A stretch of 64,000 bases of DNA. It comes from Aggregicoccus sp. 17bor-14 (GTDB lineage: Bacteria > Myxococcota > Myxococcia > Myxococcales > Myxococcaceae). This document shows positions 34,932 to 43,191 of the stretch, piece after piece. Position 1 is the stretch's first letter. Each line of letters opens with the position of its first letter. The notes below the pieces were generated by a model. The model did no database searches, was not told where the DNA came from, and saw nothing but the letters and a program-made list of their open reading frames with translations. The stretch covers positions 62,001 to 126,000 of the forward strand of contig NZ_VJZZ01000015.1 in NCBI RefSeq assembly GCF_009659535.1, given 5' to 3'. Both the position numbers and the translations under genes were made by a program.

Positions 34932-36536
34932 CTAGCGGCGCCGGCCCTGCCCCTGCTCGGGCACGTACTTCTCGCGGAACTCGGCGTAGGGGCCGTTGTG
35001 GTCCACGACCTCCTTGCCCAGCTCGAGCGACCAGATGCGGGTGGCCACCTCGCTGATCAGCTCCTGGTCGTGGGTGACCACGATCGCGGTGCCGGGGTAC
35101 TTCTGCAGCCCTTCCGCGAGCGCGCTGATGCTCTCGAGGTCCAGGTGGTTGGTGGGCTCGTCGAGCACCAGGACGTTGTCCTGGGTCATCATCAGCTTGC
35201 TGAGCAGGGTGCGCACGGTCTCGCCACCGGAGAGCGTGTCGGTGGGCTTCATGCGCTCCTCGCCGCTGAAGAGCATGCGGCCGAGGATGCCGGAGATCTC
35301 CTCGTTGCTGAGCTTCTCCTCGATGTCGCGCAGCCAGTTGAAGACCGTGGTGCCCTTGCGGATGGTGCCGTGGTGATCCTGCGGGAGGTAGCCCACGCTG
35401 GCCTGGTGGCCCCAGACGATCTTGCCCGCGTCCGGCTCCACCTGCCCGGCGATCATCTTCACCAGGGTGCTCTTGCCGACCGCGTTCTTGCCGATGACGC
35501 AGATCTTCTCGCCCTTGGTGACGAGCGCGTTGAAGGGGCGGATGACCTTCTCGCCGTCGTAGCTCTTGGCGATCCCCTCGATCATCAGCGTCTGCTTGCC
35601 GCTGGGCACCTTCTGGTCGAAGCGGATGAAGGGGCGGGCGATGTTCGAGCGCTTGAGATCTTCGCTCTTGAGCTTCTCGATCTGCTTCGCGCGGCTCTGC
35701 ACCTGGCTCGCGCGCGTGCCGGCGCTGAAGCGGGCGATGAAGTCCTGCAGCTGGGCGATCTTCTTCTGCTTCTCCGCCGTCTCGCTCTCCACGCGGCTGC
35801 GGATCTGCGACTTCTGGTGGACCATGTCGTCGTAGCCGCCCGTGTAGGCGATGATGGTCTCGTAGTCGATGTCCGCGATGTGCGTGCAGATGGCGTTGAG
35901 GAAGTGCCGGTCGTGGCTGATGGTGATGAGCACGCCCTCGAACTGCTTGAGGAAGCTCTCCAGCCAGCGGATGGACTCGATGTCCAGGTTGTTGGTGGGC
36001 TCGTCGAGCAGCAGGCCCTGGGGCTTGCCGAACAGCGCCTGGGCGAGCAGCACGCGCAGCTTGAGGCCGCCGGTGAGCTGCTTCATCGGCCCCTCGTGGA
36101 AGCTCTCGTCGATGCCGAGGCCCTGCAGCAGCGCGGCCGCGTCGCTCTCGGCCACGTAGCCGTCCTCCTCGGCGATGACGCCCTCGAGCTCGCCGAGCCG
36201 GTTGCCGTCCTCCTCGGTGATTTCAGCCTTGGCGAGCAGCGCGTTCTTCTCCTGCATCGCGGCCCACAGCGGCGCGTTGCCCATCAGCACCACGTCGAGC
36301 ACGCGCTCGTTCTCGTAGCGGAAGTGGTCCTGGCGCAGGATGCCCAGGCGCTTGGGGCGGCTGATGGTGCCGCTGTCGGCCTCCTCGTCGCCCGCGAGGA
36401 TCTTCATGAACGTGGACTTGCCGGCGCCGTTGGGGCCGGTGAGGCCGTAGCGGCGGCCGGGCGAGAACGCGACGTTCACGTCCTCGAAGAGCTTCTTGGG
36501 CCCGTAGGCCTTGGAGACGTTGGAGATGGTGAACAT
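34932..36536 (-). CDS. ybiT: ABC-F ATPase, YbiT-like
   Basis: A 534-residue soluble protein with two ABC domains and no membrane part. Domain 1 has Walker A GPNGAGKST, signature LTGGLKLRVLLAQAL and LLLDEPTNNLD; domain 2 has GKNAVGKST, LSGGETVRTLLSKL and VLVLDEPTNHLD. A charged linker with SRAKQIEKLKSEDLKR joins them. Overall wording (RYGLTGPNGAGKSTFMKIL, EEDGYVAESDAAALL, PFIRFDQ) follows E. coli YbiT. ABC-F proteins act on the ribosome E site to relieve stalled translation. ATG 36536 is chosen because the ABC fold starts at once; the upstream frame is intergenic. Confidence 0.9.
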   Translation of the reverse strand: MFTISNVSKAYGPKKLFEDVNVAFSPGRRYGLTGPNGAGKSTFMKILAGDEEADSGTISRPKRLGILRQDHFRYENERVLDVVLMGNAPLWAAMQEKNALLAKAEITEEDGNRLGELEGVIAEEDGYVAESDAAALLQGLGIDESFHEGPMKQLTGGLKLRVLLAQALFGKPQGLLLDEPTNNLDIESIRWLESFLKQFEGVLITISHDRHFLNAICTHIADIDYETIIAYTGGYDDMVHQKSQIRSRVESETAEKQKKIAQLQDFIARFSAGTRASQVQSRAKQIEKLKSEDLKRSNIARPFIRFDQKVPSGKQTLMIEGIAKSYDGEKVIRPFNALVTKGEKICVIGKNAVGKSTLVKMIAGQVEPDAGKIVWGHQASVGYLPQDHHGTIRKGTTVFNWLRDIEEKLSNEEISGILGRMLFSGEERMKPTDTLSGGETVRTLLSKLMMTQDNVLVLDEPTNHLDLESISALAEGLQKYPGTAIVVTHDQELISEVATRIWSLELGKEVVDHNGPYAEFREKYVPEQGQGRRR

Positions 36537-36758
36537 GGGCGGGTGCTCGCTTGCCGAGTAAAGGGGCCGGCGCGGCCGGACGGCGCGCCGCATTAGCACC
36601 TCCGGGCCTTCCGGAGGGGCAGAATGTAACCCCGCTCGGATGCGCTTCATGCCGCGGCGGTGCACGCCGTCCCGGCGCCCGGGGCCGCGCCATTCCTGGG
36701 GGCCCGGCCGGCCAGCCGAGGGCCCGCAGGGGAGGCGTGCGCCGGGGGCCCGGCCGGG

Positions 36759-36764
36759 TATAAG
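36759..36764 (+). promoter_or_regulatory. Possible -10 box just upstream of tgt
   Basis: TATAAG stands out in an otherwise GC-only stretch and ends 10 bases before the tgt ATG. If it is a -10 element the transcript would begin within about 4 bases of the start codon, so the mRNA would be nearly leaderless. No convincing -35 box is seen. Confidence 0.35.
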
Positions 36765-36774
36765 GCCCTCCGCG

Positions 36775-37920
36775 ATGCCCGTCCGCTTCGAACTCGTCAC
36801 CACCGACCCCACCGGCGCTCGCGCCGGCGTGCTGCACACCCGCCGCGGCTCCTTCCCCACGCCCATCTTCATGCCGGTGGCCACCCACGCGGGCTTCCGG
36901 CACCTGGGCATGGAGGAGACGTGGGCCACGGGCGCGCGCATCCTGCTCGCGAACACCTACCACCTGATGCTGCGCCCCGGCGCGGACGTGTTCCGCAAGT
37001 TCGGCGGCATCCACGAGTTCATGCAGTGGCCGGGCGCGGTGCTGACGGACTCGGGCGGCTTCCAGATCTTCAGCCTCCCCGAGGACCGGCTCATCACCGA
37101 GAAGGGCGCGCACTTCCGCTCCTTCTACGACAACAGCCGCCAGCTGCTCAGCCCCGAGACCAGCATCGCCATGCAGCAGGCGATCAACTCGGAGATCATG
37201 ATGGTGCTCGACGTCTGCATCGACTCGACCACCGACGAGGCCGGCACGCGCGAGGCGATGGAGCGCACCCACCGCTGGGCGCTGCGCAGCCTGGAGGCGA
37301 AGGACAAGGTCTCGACCGGCCAGGCCCTCTTCGCCATCGTGCAGGGCGGCATCCACCCGCACCTGCGCGACGAGAGCGCCGCCTTCCTCACCCAGCACCC
37401 CTTCGACGGCTTCGCCATCGGGGGCCTGGCCGTGGGCGAGGGCAACGAGGACCGCAAGAGCATGACCCTGCGCGCCGCGCGCGCGCTGCCGCAGGACAAG
37501 CCGCGCTACCTCATGGGCGTGGGCACCCCCACGGACCTGCTCGAGGCGGTGGCGCGCGGCGTGGACATGTTCGACTGCATCATCCCCACCAAGATGGCGC
37601 AGCAGGGCTACGCCTACACCTTCCAGGGCCTCGTGCGCACGACGCGCCAGGTGTACCGCCTGAGCGACGAGCCGCTGGACCCGACCTGCGACTGCCTCGT
37701 GTGCAAGCGCTACAGCCGCGGCTACCTGCAGCACCTGATGCGCGGCAAGCACCACCTGGGCAGCCGCATGCTCAGCCTCCACAACGTGCACCACTACCAG
37801 GTCCTCACCTGGAAGATGCGCGACGCCATCCTCAAGGGCTCCTACGCCCAGGCCTACCGCGAGCTGAAGGAGAGCATCAGCCCGGCGAAGGACCTCAAGG
37901 ACCTGCAGGCGGTGGGCTAG
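36775..37920 (+). CDS. tgt: Queuine/preQ1 tRNA-guanine transglycosylase
   Basis: This 381-residue enzyme exchanges G34 of GUN-anticodon tRNAs for preQ1. LANTYHLMLRPG, TDSGGFQIFS (catalytic Asp), VLDVC, the pocket FAIVQGG, IGGLAVGEG, the nucleophile region MFDCIIPT and the zinc site CDCLVC...YLQHL...H are all present. The tRNA-contacting segment after IPT reads KMAQQG instead of the more common RNARNG or RSGRNG. ATG 36775 starts the conserved fold. The last base of the stop is shared with the start of the MnmC-like gene, linking two wobble-position modification genes. Confidence 0.92.
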   Translation: MPVRFELVTTDPTGARAGVLHTRRGSFPTPIFMPVATHAGFRHLGMEETWATGARILLANTYHLMLRPGADVFRKFGGIHEFMQWPGAVLTDSGGFQIFSLPEDRLITEKGAHFRSFYDNSRQLLSPETSIAMQQAINSEIMMVLDVCIDSTTDEAGTREAMERTHRWALRSLEAKDKVSTGQALFAIVQGGIHPHLRDESAAFLTQHPFDGFAIGGLAVGEGNEDRKSMTLRAARALPQDKPRYLMGVGTPTDLLEAVARGVDMFDCIIPTKMAQQGYAYTFQGLVRTTRQVYRLSDEPLDPTCDCLVCKRYSRGYLQHLMRGKHHLGSRMLSLHNVHHYQVLTWKMRDAILKGSYAQAYRELKESISPAKDLKDLQAVG

Positions 37921-38819
37921 TGCCAGGCCCCCTCACGGCAGCGCCGGCGCCGGGCAGCGAGCCCGGCCCGCGCGACGGCGACTTCGAGCTGGTCACCCTG
38001 CGCAACGGCCACCGCGCCGTGCGCCACCTCGGCCACGGCGAGGTGATGCACCCCGCGGTGGGCCCCTGGCTCGAGGCGCAGCGCCTCTACGTGGAGCAGG
38101 GGGCCCTCGCCGAGCGGCTGCAGCGGGAGGACGCCACCCCCCTGGTGCTGCTGGACGTGGGCCTGGGCGCCGCGACCAACGCCGTGGCGGCGCTCACCTG
38201 CGCCGTGGGCCTGGGGCCCGCGCGAAGGCGCCCCCTGCACGTGGTCAGCTTCGAGGTGGACCTCGCGCCGCTGCGGCTCGCGCTCGCGGACCCCGCGGGC
38301 TTTCCCTTCCTCGTGCCCTTCCGCGCCGCCTGCGAGCGGCTGATGGGGGAGGGCAGGTGGCAGGGGGAGGGGCTCTGCTGGGAGCTGCTGCCCGGGGATG
38401 CGCGCGGGCACCTGGCGCAAGGCGCGTTTCCGCCCGCGGAGCTGGTCTTCTTCGACCCCTTCAGCCCGGCGTCCAACCCGGAGATGTGGACCCCGGGGAC
38501 GCTCTCACGGGTGCGCGGGGCGTGCCGGCAGGAGCCAGAGGCCCACGCCCTGCTCACCACCTATAGCGCCGCCACGCCCACGCGGGTGTCCCTGCTGCTC
38601 GCGGGCTTCTACGTGGGGGCGGGGCTTTCCACCGGGACGAAGGGGGAGACGACCGTGGCGGCCGTCCACCCCGGGGCGCTGCAGGCCCCGCTCGGCGCCC
38701 GCTGGCTCGAGCGCTGGGAGCGCTCGAGCAGCCGGGCACCGCACGGGGAGCCGCTCACGCCTGCTCTCGAGACTCGGCTGCGGCAGCATCCACAGTGGAG
38801 TCCGCCAGCACCTCGGTGA
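37920..38819 (+). CDS. MnmC-like (MnmD-type) tRNA methyltransferase domain protein
   Basis: This 299-residue protein resembles the methyltransferase half of MnmC without the FAD oxidase half. GHGEVMHPAVGPWLEAQRLYVEQ near the start, VLLDVGLGAATNAVAAL as SAM-binding loop, and FFDPFSPASNPEMWT are its hallmarks. MnmC methylates 5-aminomethyl-2-thiouridine at wobble U34. The C-terminal 60 residues diverge. The GTG start overlaps the tgt stop by one base. The 3' end overlaps the convergent DUF2378 gene by 65 bases. Confidence 0.8.
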   Translation: MPGPLTAAPAPGSEPGPRDGDFELVTLRNGHRAVRHLGHGEVMHPAVGPWLEAQRLYVEQGALAERLQREDATPLVLLDVGLGAATNAVAALTCAVGLGPARRRPLHVVSFEVDLAPLRLALADPAGFPFLVPFRAACERLMGEGRWQGEGLCWELLPGDARGHLAQGAFPPAELVFFDPFSPASNPEMWTPGTLSRVRGACRQEPEAHALLTTYSAATPTRVSLLLAGFYVGAGLSTGTKGETTVAAVHPGALQAPLGARWLERWERSSSRAPHGEPLTPALETRLRQHPQWSPPAPR

Positions 38820-39393
38820 TGTAGCCCACCGGCTCCTCGCTCCAGCGCACGTGGAAGGTGCAGGCGGTGCCGTCGAAGGCCTCCGGCAGCGCCACCACGT
38901 TGTGCGCACCCACCAGCTCCAGCGAGCGGCTGAGCACGCCGGCCGCGAAGGTGGGCATGTCCGCGAGCACGTCCCCCACGCGCAGCTCGGCGCTGCTGGG
39001 GCCCTTCTCGGTGAGGCGCACCTCGCTCGCCGCGTCGTGCGAGAGGAAGGTGCGCCCGGCGCGGTTCAGGGTGCGCATGGGGCCCGCGAGCTTCATCACG
39101 CCGAGCAGCGCGCGGCCGGTGAGGGTCTCGCTCCAGGCGTCCATGAGGCGCTCGCCCATGGCGTAGTAGGCGGCCTCCAGGGGCATGCCGGCGTAGACGT
39201 GGTCCGCCGCCACGCGCAGGAAATCCTTCCATTTCTCCAGGGGATAGGTGGGCTCGAGCTTCTGGTCGAGCGCGAGGCCCGCCTGGCGCAGCCGCTCGTG
39301 GGCGGTGGGGGTGAGGCGGGTGCCGAGCGCGCGGACGAAGAGGCCTTCCACGATGGACGCAGGGATCTGCTTCACAGAGTTCGAAGTGCTCAT
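38755..39393 (-). CDS. DUF2378 (TIGR02265) myxobacterial family protein
   Basis: A 212-residue soluble protein of the TIGR02265 family, known to me only from myxobacteria and of unknown function. The family pattern is clear: VEGLFVRALGTRLTPTAHERLRQAGL, YPLEKWKDFLRVAADHVYAGMPLEAAYYAMG and TLTGRALLGVMKLAGPMRTL. The C-terminal half looks like a small alpha/beta domain ending in an acidic Ala-rich tail. That tail (65 bases) overlaps the 3' end of the MnmC-like gene on the other strand. It is one of the best taxonomic markers in the window. Confidence 0.85.
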   Translation of the reverse strand: MSTSNSVKQIPASIVEGLFVRALGTRLTPTAHERLRQAGLALDQKLEPTYPLEKWKDFLRVAADHVYAGMPLEAAYYAMGERLMDAWSETLTGRALLGVMKLAGPMRTLNRAGRTFLSHDAASEVRLTEKGPSSAELRVGDVLADMPTFAAGVLSRSLELVGAHNVVALPEAFDGTACTFHVRWSEEPVGYITEVLADSTVDAAAAESREQA

Positions 39394-39450
39394 GGGGGCA
39401 GCATCCTAGGGAACCGGGCTGACGAGCGCCCGCGACTGGGAGTGTAGCAG

Positions 39451-39479
39451 GCTGTATAATTCCGTTGCTACTGCGTCAA
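39451..39479 (-). promoter_or_regulatory. Putative minus-strand promoter of the DUF2378 gene
   Basis: Reading the minus strand, TTGACG (39474-39479) is followed after 17 bases by TACAGC (39451-39456), or after 15 bases by TATACA (39453-39458). It lies 58 bases upstream of the ATG in one of the most AT-rich patches of the window. The same patch contains TATAAT on the plus strand (39455-39460), a possible -10 for the helicase gene, without a good -35. Confidence 0.5.
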
Positions 39480-39581
39480 TTCTCTCCTGAATGTGTGTTC
39501 AGGGGTGCGCGGACGGGGGACGGCGCGGCACGTCTCACGAGGGTGGAGGCGCGGAGGCGACTTCGATAGGGTGTCCGACCC

Positions 39582-42152
39582 TTGAACGAGCCCACTCCGA
39601 GCCCCTCGAGCCCCGCTCCCGCCGCCCCCCTCGCAGCGCTGCTGCCTGCCCGCGGCGAGGGCCCGCTGGACGCGGACGAGATCCTCAACCGCTTCGTCAC
39701 CTACGTGGCCCAGAACGGCCTGAGCCTCTACGCGGCGCAGGAGGAGGCCATCCTGGAGCTGCTCGCGGGCAAGCACCTGTTCCTCAAGACGCCCACGGGC
39801 TCGGGCAAGAGCCTGGTGGCCACCGCGCTCCACTTCAAGGCGATGTGCGAGGGGAAGGTGTCGTTCTACACCTGCCCCATCAAGGCGCTGGTGAACGAGA
39901 AGTTCTTCGCCCTGTGCGAGGCCTTCGGGCCGGACAACGTGGGCATGCTCACCGGCGACGCGAGCATCAACCGCGAGGCGCCGATCATCTGCTGCACGGC
40001 CGAGATCCTCGCGAACCTGGGCATGCGCCAGAGCAGCGCGCGCGTGGACTACGTGGTGATGGACGAGTTCCACTACTACGCGGACAAGGAGCGCGGCGGC
40101 GCCTGGCAGATCCCCCTCATCAGCCTGCCCAACACCACCTTCCTGATGATGTCCGCGACCCTCGGGGACACGCGGCTCATCGAGGAGAGCCTGCAGGACT
40201 ACACCGGCCGCGAGGTGGCGGTGGTGAAGAGCAGCGAGCGCCCGGTGCCGCTGGACTTCGAGTACCGCGACACGCCGCTGCACGAGACCATCCAGGAGCT
40301 GGTGGAGAAGAAGAAGAGCCCCGTCTACCTGGTGAACTTCACCCAGCGCGCCGCCGCCGAGCAGGCGCAAAATCTGATGTCCGTGGACTTCAGCACCAAG
40401 GAGGAGAAGGAGCTCATCCGCCAGGAGCTGCTGGAGGCCCGCTTCGACACCCCCTACGGCAAGGACTTCCAGCGCTTCCTGCGCCACGGCATCGGGATGC
40501 ACCACGCGGGGCTCTTGCCCAAGTACCGGCTGCTGGTGGAGCGGCTCGCGCAGAAGGGGCTGCTCAAGGTCATCAGCGGCACGGACACGCTGGGGGTGGG
40601 CGTGAACATCCCCATCCGCACCGTGCTCTTCACCCAGCTCTTCAAGTTCAACGGCGAGAAGCTCGCGGTGCTCAGCGTGCGCGACTTCCTCCAGATCGCC
40701 GGCCGCGCGGGGCGCAAGGGCTACGACACGCAGGGCAGCGTGGTCGCCCAGGCGCCCGAGCACGTGGTGGAGAACGTGAAGCAGGCCCAGAAGGAGGCGG
40801 CGGGCAAGAAGAAGAGCCCGAAGAAGCAGCCGCCGGAGAAGGGCTACGTCCACTTCGACGCGAATACCTTCGAGCGCCTGAAGAGCGGCACGCCCGAGGC
40901 CCTGCAGAGCCGCTTCGAGGTGACGCACGGGCTGCTGCTCAACCTGCTGCAGAGCGACGAGACCGAGGCCACCCCGGGCTACCGCCGCCTCGTGCAGCTC
41001 ATCCGCCGCTCGCACGGCAACGACTACACGAAGCGCCAGCACCTGCGAACGGCCGCCCGCGCGTTCCGCACGCTGCGCGAGGCGGGGATCGTGGAGGTGG
41101 TGAAGGGCAAGTTCGGTGTGGGCGCGGCCGTGTACCTGAAGGGAGACCTGCAGCGAGACTTCTCCCTCAACCAGACGCTCTCGCTCTACCTGCTGGACAC
41201 GCTGGAGAAGCTGGACCCGCAAGCCGAGACCTACGCGCTGGACGTGCTCACGCTGGTGGAGAGCATCCTCGAGAACCCCGAGGTGGTGCTCTACGCGCAG
41301 CTCAACCAGCTCAAGGGCGAGAAGGTGAACGAGCTCAAGGCGCAGGGCGTGGAGTACGACCAGCGCATGGAGGAGCTCGAGAAGCTCGAGTGGCCCAAGC
41401 CCAACCGCGACTTCATCTACTTCACCTTCAACCGGTTCGCCGCGAAGCACCCCTGGGTGGGCCAGGAGAACATCCGGCCCAAGTCCATCGCGCGCGACAT
41501 GTTCGAGCGCTACCTGTCCTTCCACGACTACGTGCGCGAGTACGGGCTGCAGCGCAGCGAGGGCGTGCTCCTGCGCTACCTCGGGGATGCGTACAAGACG
41601 CTCGGCCAGACCGTGCCCGAGCGCTTCCGCACCGAGGAGGTGGAGGACATCCTCGAGCACCTGCGCGCGACCTTGCGCCAGGTGGACTCGAGCCTCCTGG
41701 ACGAGTGGGAGCGGATGAAGAACCCGGCCGCCATCCTCCAGGCGCGCCCGGAGGTGGTGCCCCAGGGGCCGCGCGAGCTGACGGACGACCCCAAGGCCTT
41801 CGCCGCGCGCGTGCGCGAGGAGCTGCACCGGCTGCTCAAGGCGCTGGGCGAGCGGCGCTACGACGACGCAGCGGGGCTGCTGCACGACCCCGAGGGCCAG
41901 TGGATGCCCAGCACGCTCGAGGCCGCGATGGAGCCCTACCTCCAGGAGCACGGCCGCGTGGTGCTCACCCCGGCCGCGCGCCGCCCCCACATGACCCTGC
42001 TCAAGCCCACGGGCGAGCGGCAGTGGGACGCCCAGCAGCGCATCCTCGACCCCGAGGGCCACGCGGACTGGATGCTGGACTGCGTGGTGGACCTCGTGGA
42101 CCGCAAGGTGGACGAGCGGCCGCTCATCTCCCTGCGGCGCATTGGTACCTGA
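39582..42152 (+). CDS. Ski2-like DEAD/DEAH helicase with DUF3516-type C-terminal region
   Basis: This 856-residue superfamily 2 helicase has motif I TPTGSGKS, motif II MDEFHYY (DEFH in place of DEAH), SATLG, a long helicase-C domain with HHAGLLPKYR and GTDTLGVGVNIP, and motif VI QIAGRAGRKG. A Lys-rich insert (KKKSPKKQPP) and about 430 further residues follow, resembling the DUF3516 region of Ski2/Mtr4-like bacterial helicases. A role in RNA turnover or DNA repair is possible. The start is probably TTG 39582; no in-frame ATG or GTG fits before motif I. Confidence 0.87.
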   Translation: MNEPTPSPSSPAPAAPLAALLPARGEGPLDADEILNRFVTYVAQNGLSLYAAQEEAILELLAGKHLFLKTPTGSGKSLVATALHFKAMCEGKVSFYTCPIKALVNEKFFALCEAFGPDNVGMLTGDASINREAPIICCTAEILANLGMRQSSARVDYVVMDEFHYYADKERGGAWQIPLISLPNTTFLMMSATLGDTRLIEESLQDYTGREVAVVKSSERPVPLDFEYRDTPLHETIQELVEKKKSPVYLVNFTQRAAAEQAQNLMSVDFSTKEEKELIRQELLEARFDTPYGKDFQRFLRHGIGMHHAGLLPKYRLLVERLAQKGLLKVISGTDTLGVGVNIPIRTVLFTQLFKFNGEKLAVLSVRDFLQIAGRAGRKGYDTQGSVVAQAPEHVVENVKQAQKEAAGKKKSPKKQPPEKGYVHFDANTFERLKSGTPEALQSRFEVTHGLLLNLLQSDETEATPGYRRLVQLIRRSHGNDYTKRQHLRTAARAFRTLREAGIVEVVKGKFGVGAAVYLKGDLQRDFSLNQTLSLYLLDTLEKLDPQAETYALDVLTLVESILENPEVVLYAQLNQLKGEKVNELKAQGVEYDQRMEELEKLEWPKPNRDFIYFTFNRFAAKHPWVGQENIRPKSIARDMFERYLSFHDYVREYGLQRSEGVLLRYLGDAYKTLGQTVPERFRTEEVEDILEHLRATLRQVDSSLLDEWERMKNPAAILQARPEVVPQGPRELTDDPKAFAARVREELHRLLKALGERRYDDAAGLLHDPEGQWMPSTLEAAMEPYLQEHGRVVLTPAARRPHMTLLKPTGERQWDAQQRILDPEGHADWMLDCVVDLVDRKVDERPLISLRRIGT

Positions 42153-42171
42153 TCGCCACCTGATCGCCACC
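42150..42171. repeat. Two-copy 11-bp tandem repeat at the helicase stop
   Basis: TGATCGCCACC occurs twice in tandem (42150-42160 and 42161-42171), followed by TGAGCGG. The first TGA is the stop codon. Because the unit is 11 bases long, the three TGAs at 42150, 42161 and 42172 fall in all three frames, so the repeat closes every plus-strand frame. Confidence 0.8.
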
Positions 42172-42321
42172 TGAGCGGCCCCGGCTCGGCCCCGACCCCC
42201 GTCCGCGGACCTACAGCGGGGGCTGCCCGAGGAGGGGCGGTTTGGAGTAGTGTCTCCGCCACAACTTTCCGGTGTGGCGGGATGTAGGGCCTGGCGCCGG
42301 AGCGACGAGGAAGGGACCCCG

Positions 42322-42624
42322 GTGCCGGCGCGCTTCGAGGTGCGGTTCGAACAGCAGGAGACGGCAGCGCGGGCGCTGCGGGCCTACTCCATCGGGAAGG
42401 TGCTCGGCGGGCTGTGCCTGCGCACCGCGCGCACGCTCTCCGTGGGCGACCCGGTGCAGCTGGGCCTGCGCATCGCGGGCGAGGCGTGGGCGCTCGCGGC
42501 GGTGGTGGCCTGGGTGCGCCCGGAGGCGAAGGTGGTGGGGGTGCGCTTCGTCGATGTGGCCGCGCCCGACCAGGCGCGGCTGCAGCAAGTGGTGGGCGAG
42601 GAGCCCCGGCGCGCCGCGCGCTAG
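42322..42624 (+). CDS. PilZ-like domain protein
   Basis: A 100-residue protein that is probably a small PilZ domain, of the kind abundant in myxobacteria. RFEVRFEQQETAARALRAYSIGKVLGGLCLRTARTLSVGDPVQLGLRI-type layout, then VAWVRPEAKVVGVRFVDV, matches PilZ beta-barrels. The RxxxR and D/NxSxxG motifs needed for cyclic-di-GMP are not clear (YSIGKVLGG only partly fits), so nucleotide binding is doubtful. GTG 42322 is chosen because AGGAAGGGA lies upstream; the frame is open from 42250. Confidence 0.65.
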   Translation: MPARFEVRFEQQETAARALRAYSIGKVLGGLCLRTARTLSVGDPVQLGLRIAGEAWALAAVVAWVRPEAKVVGVRFVDVAAPDQARLQQVVGEEPRRAAR

Positions 42625-42635
42625 GTGCGGCGGCG

Positions 42636-43136
42636 CTACGTCCGGCGGCTCTCCACTTCCGCGTGGCGCAGCACCATGGCGTCCGCCTCCACGAAGCCGC
42701 AGGAGGCGTAGAAGCCGGTCGCCGTGTCCAGGCGGGCCACGTGGCTCACGATCTCGAGCCGCTTCATGCTCAAGGCGCGCGCGCGCTCCACCACGGTCTG
42801 CAGCAGCGCACGGCCCACGCCCTTCTTGCGCCAGCTCTCGGTGACGACGAGCTCGTCCACCGTGCCGATGCGCCCGCGCAGCCGCAGCTGCGGGCGGTGG
42901 CTGAGGGTGACCATGCCCACCGGCTTGTCCAGGCTGTCACTGGCCACGAAGATCTCGATCTCCGGATGGCTGATGACCCAGTTGGTCGTCTGCATGTCCG
43001 AGCCGAGCGGGTAGCCCAGCTCCTTGAGCAGGTTGCCGATCGCCTCGGCATCTCCGCGGCGGGCGCGGCGGATGCGGAAGGCGGGACCATCCGGACCGGT
43101 CTTCGTGGGGTAGTTGGCCAAGGCGCTCCGGACCAT
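42636..43136 (-). CDS. GNAT-family N-acetyltransferase
   Basis: This 166-residue protein is a typical GCN5-related acetyltransferase. IRRARRGDAEAIGNLLKELGY opens the fold, GTVDELVVTESWRKKGVGRALL is motif A with the acetyl-CoA pyrophosphate loop, and GFYASCGF is motif B. It is convergent with the PilZ-like gene (11-base gap). The acyl acceptor cannot be predicted. Confidence 0.87.
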   Translation of the reverse strand: MVRSALANYPTKTGPDGPAFRIRRARRGDAEAIGNLLKELGYPLGSDMQTTNWVISHPEIEIFVASDSLDKPVGMVTLSHRPQLRLRGRIGTVDELVVTESWRKKGVGRALLQTVVERARALSMKRLEIVSHVARLDTATGFYASCGFVEADAMVLRHAEVESRRT

Positions 43137-43191
43137 ACCGGAGCGCCCTGGAAGCTCAACGGCTGTTGCAGCGGGCAGCGGACGCGAACGT

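Noticed and set aside
36537-36956. N-terminal extension of the ABC-F protein
   Set aside because: The ABC fold begins directly at ATG 36536; upstream residues are unlike any ABC-F and overlap tgt.
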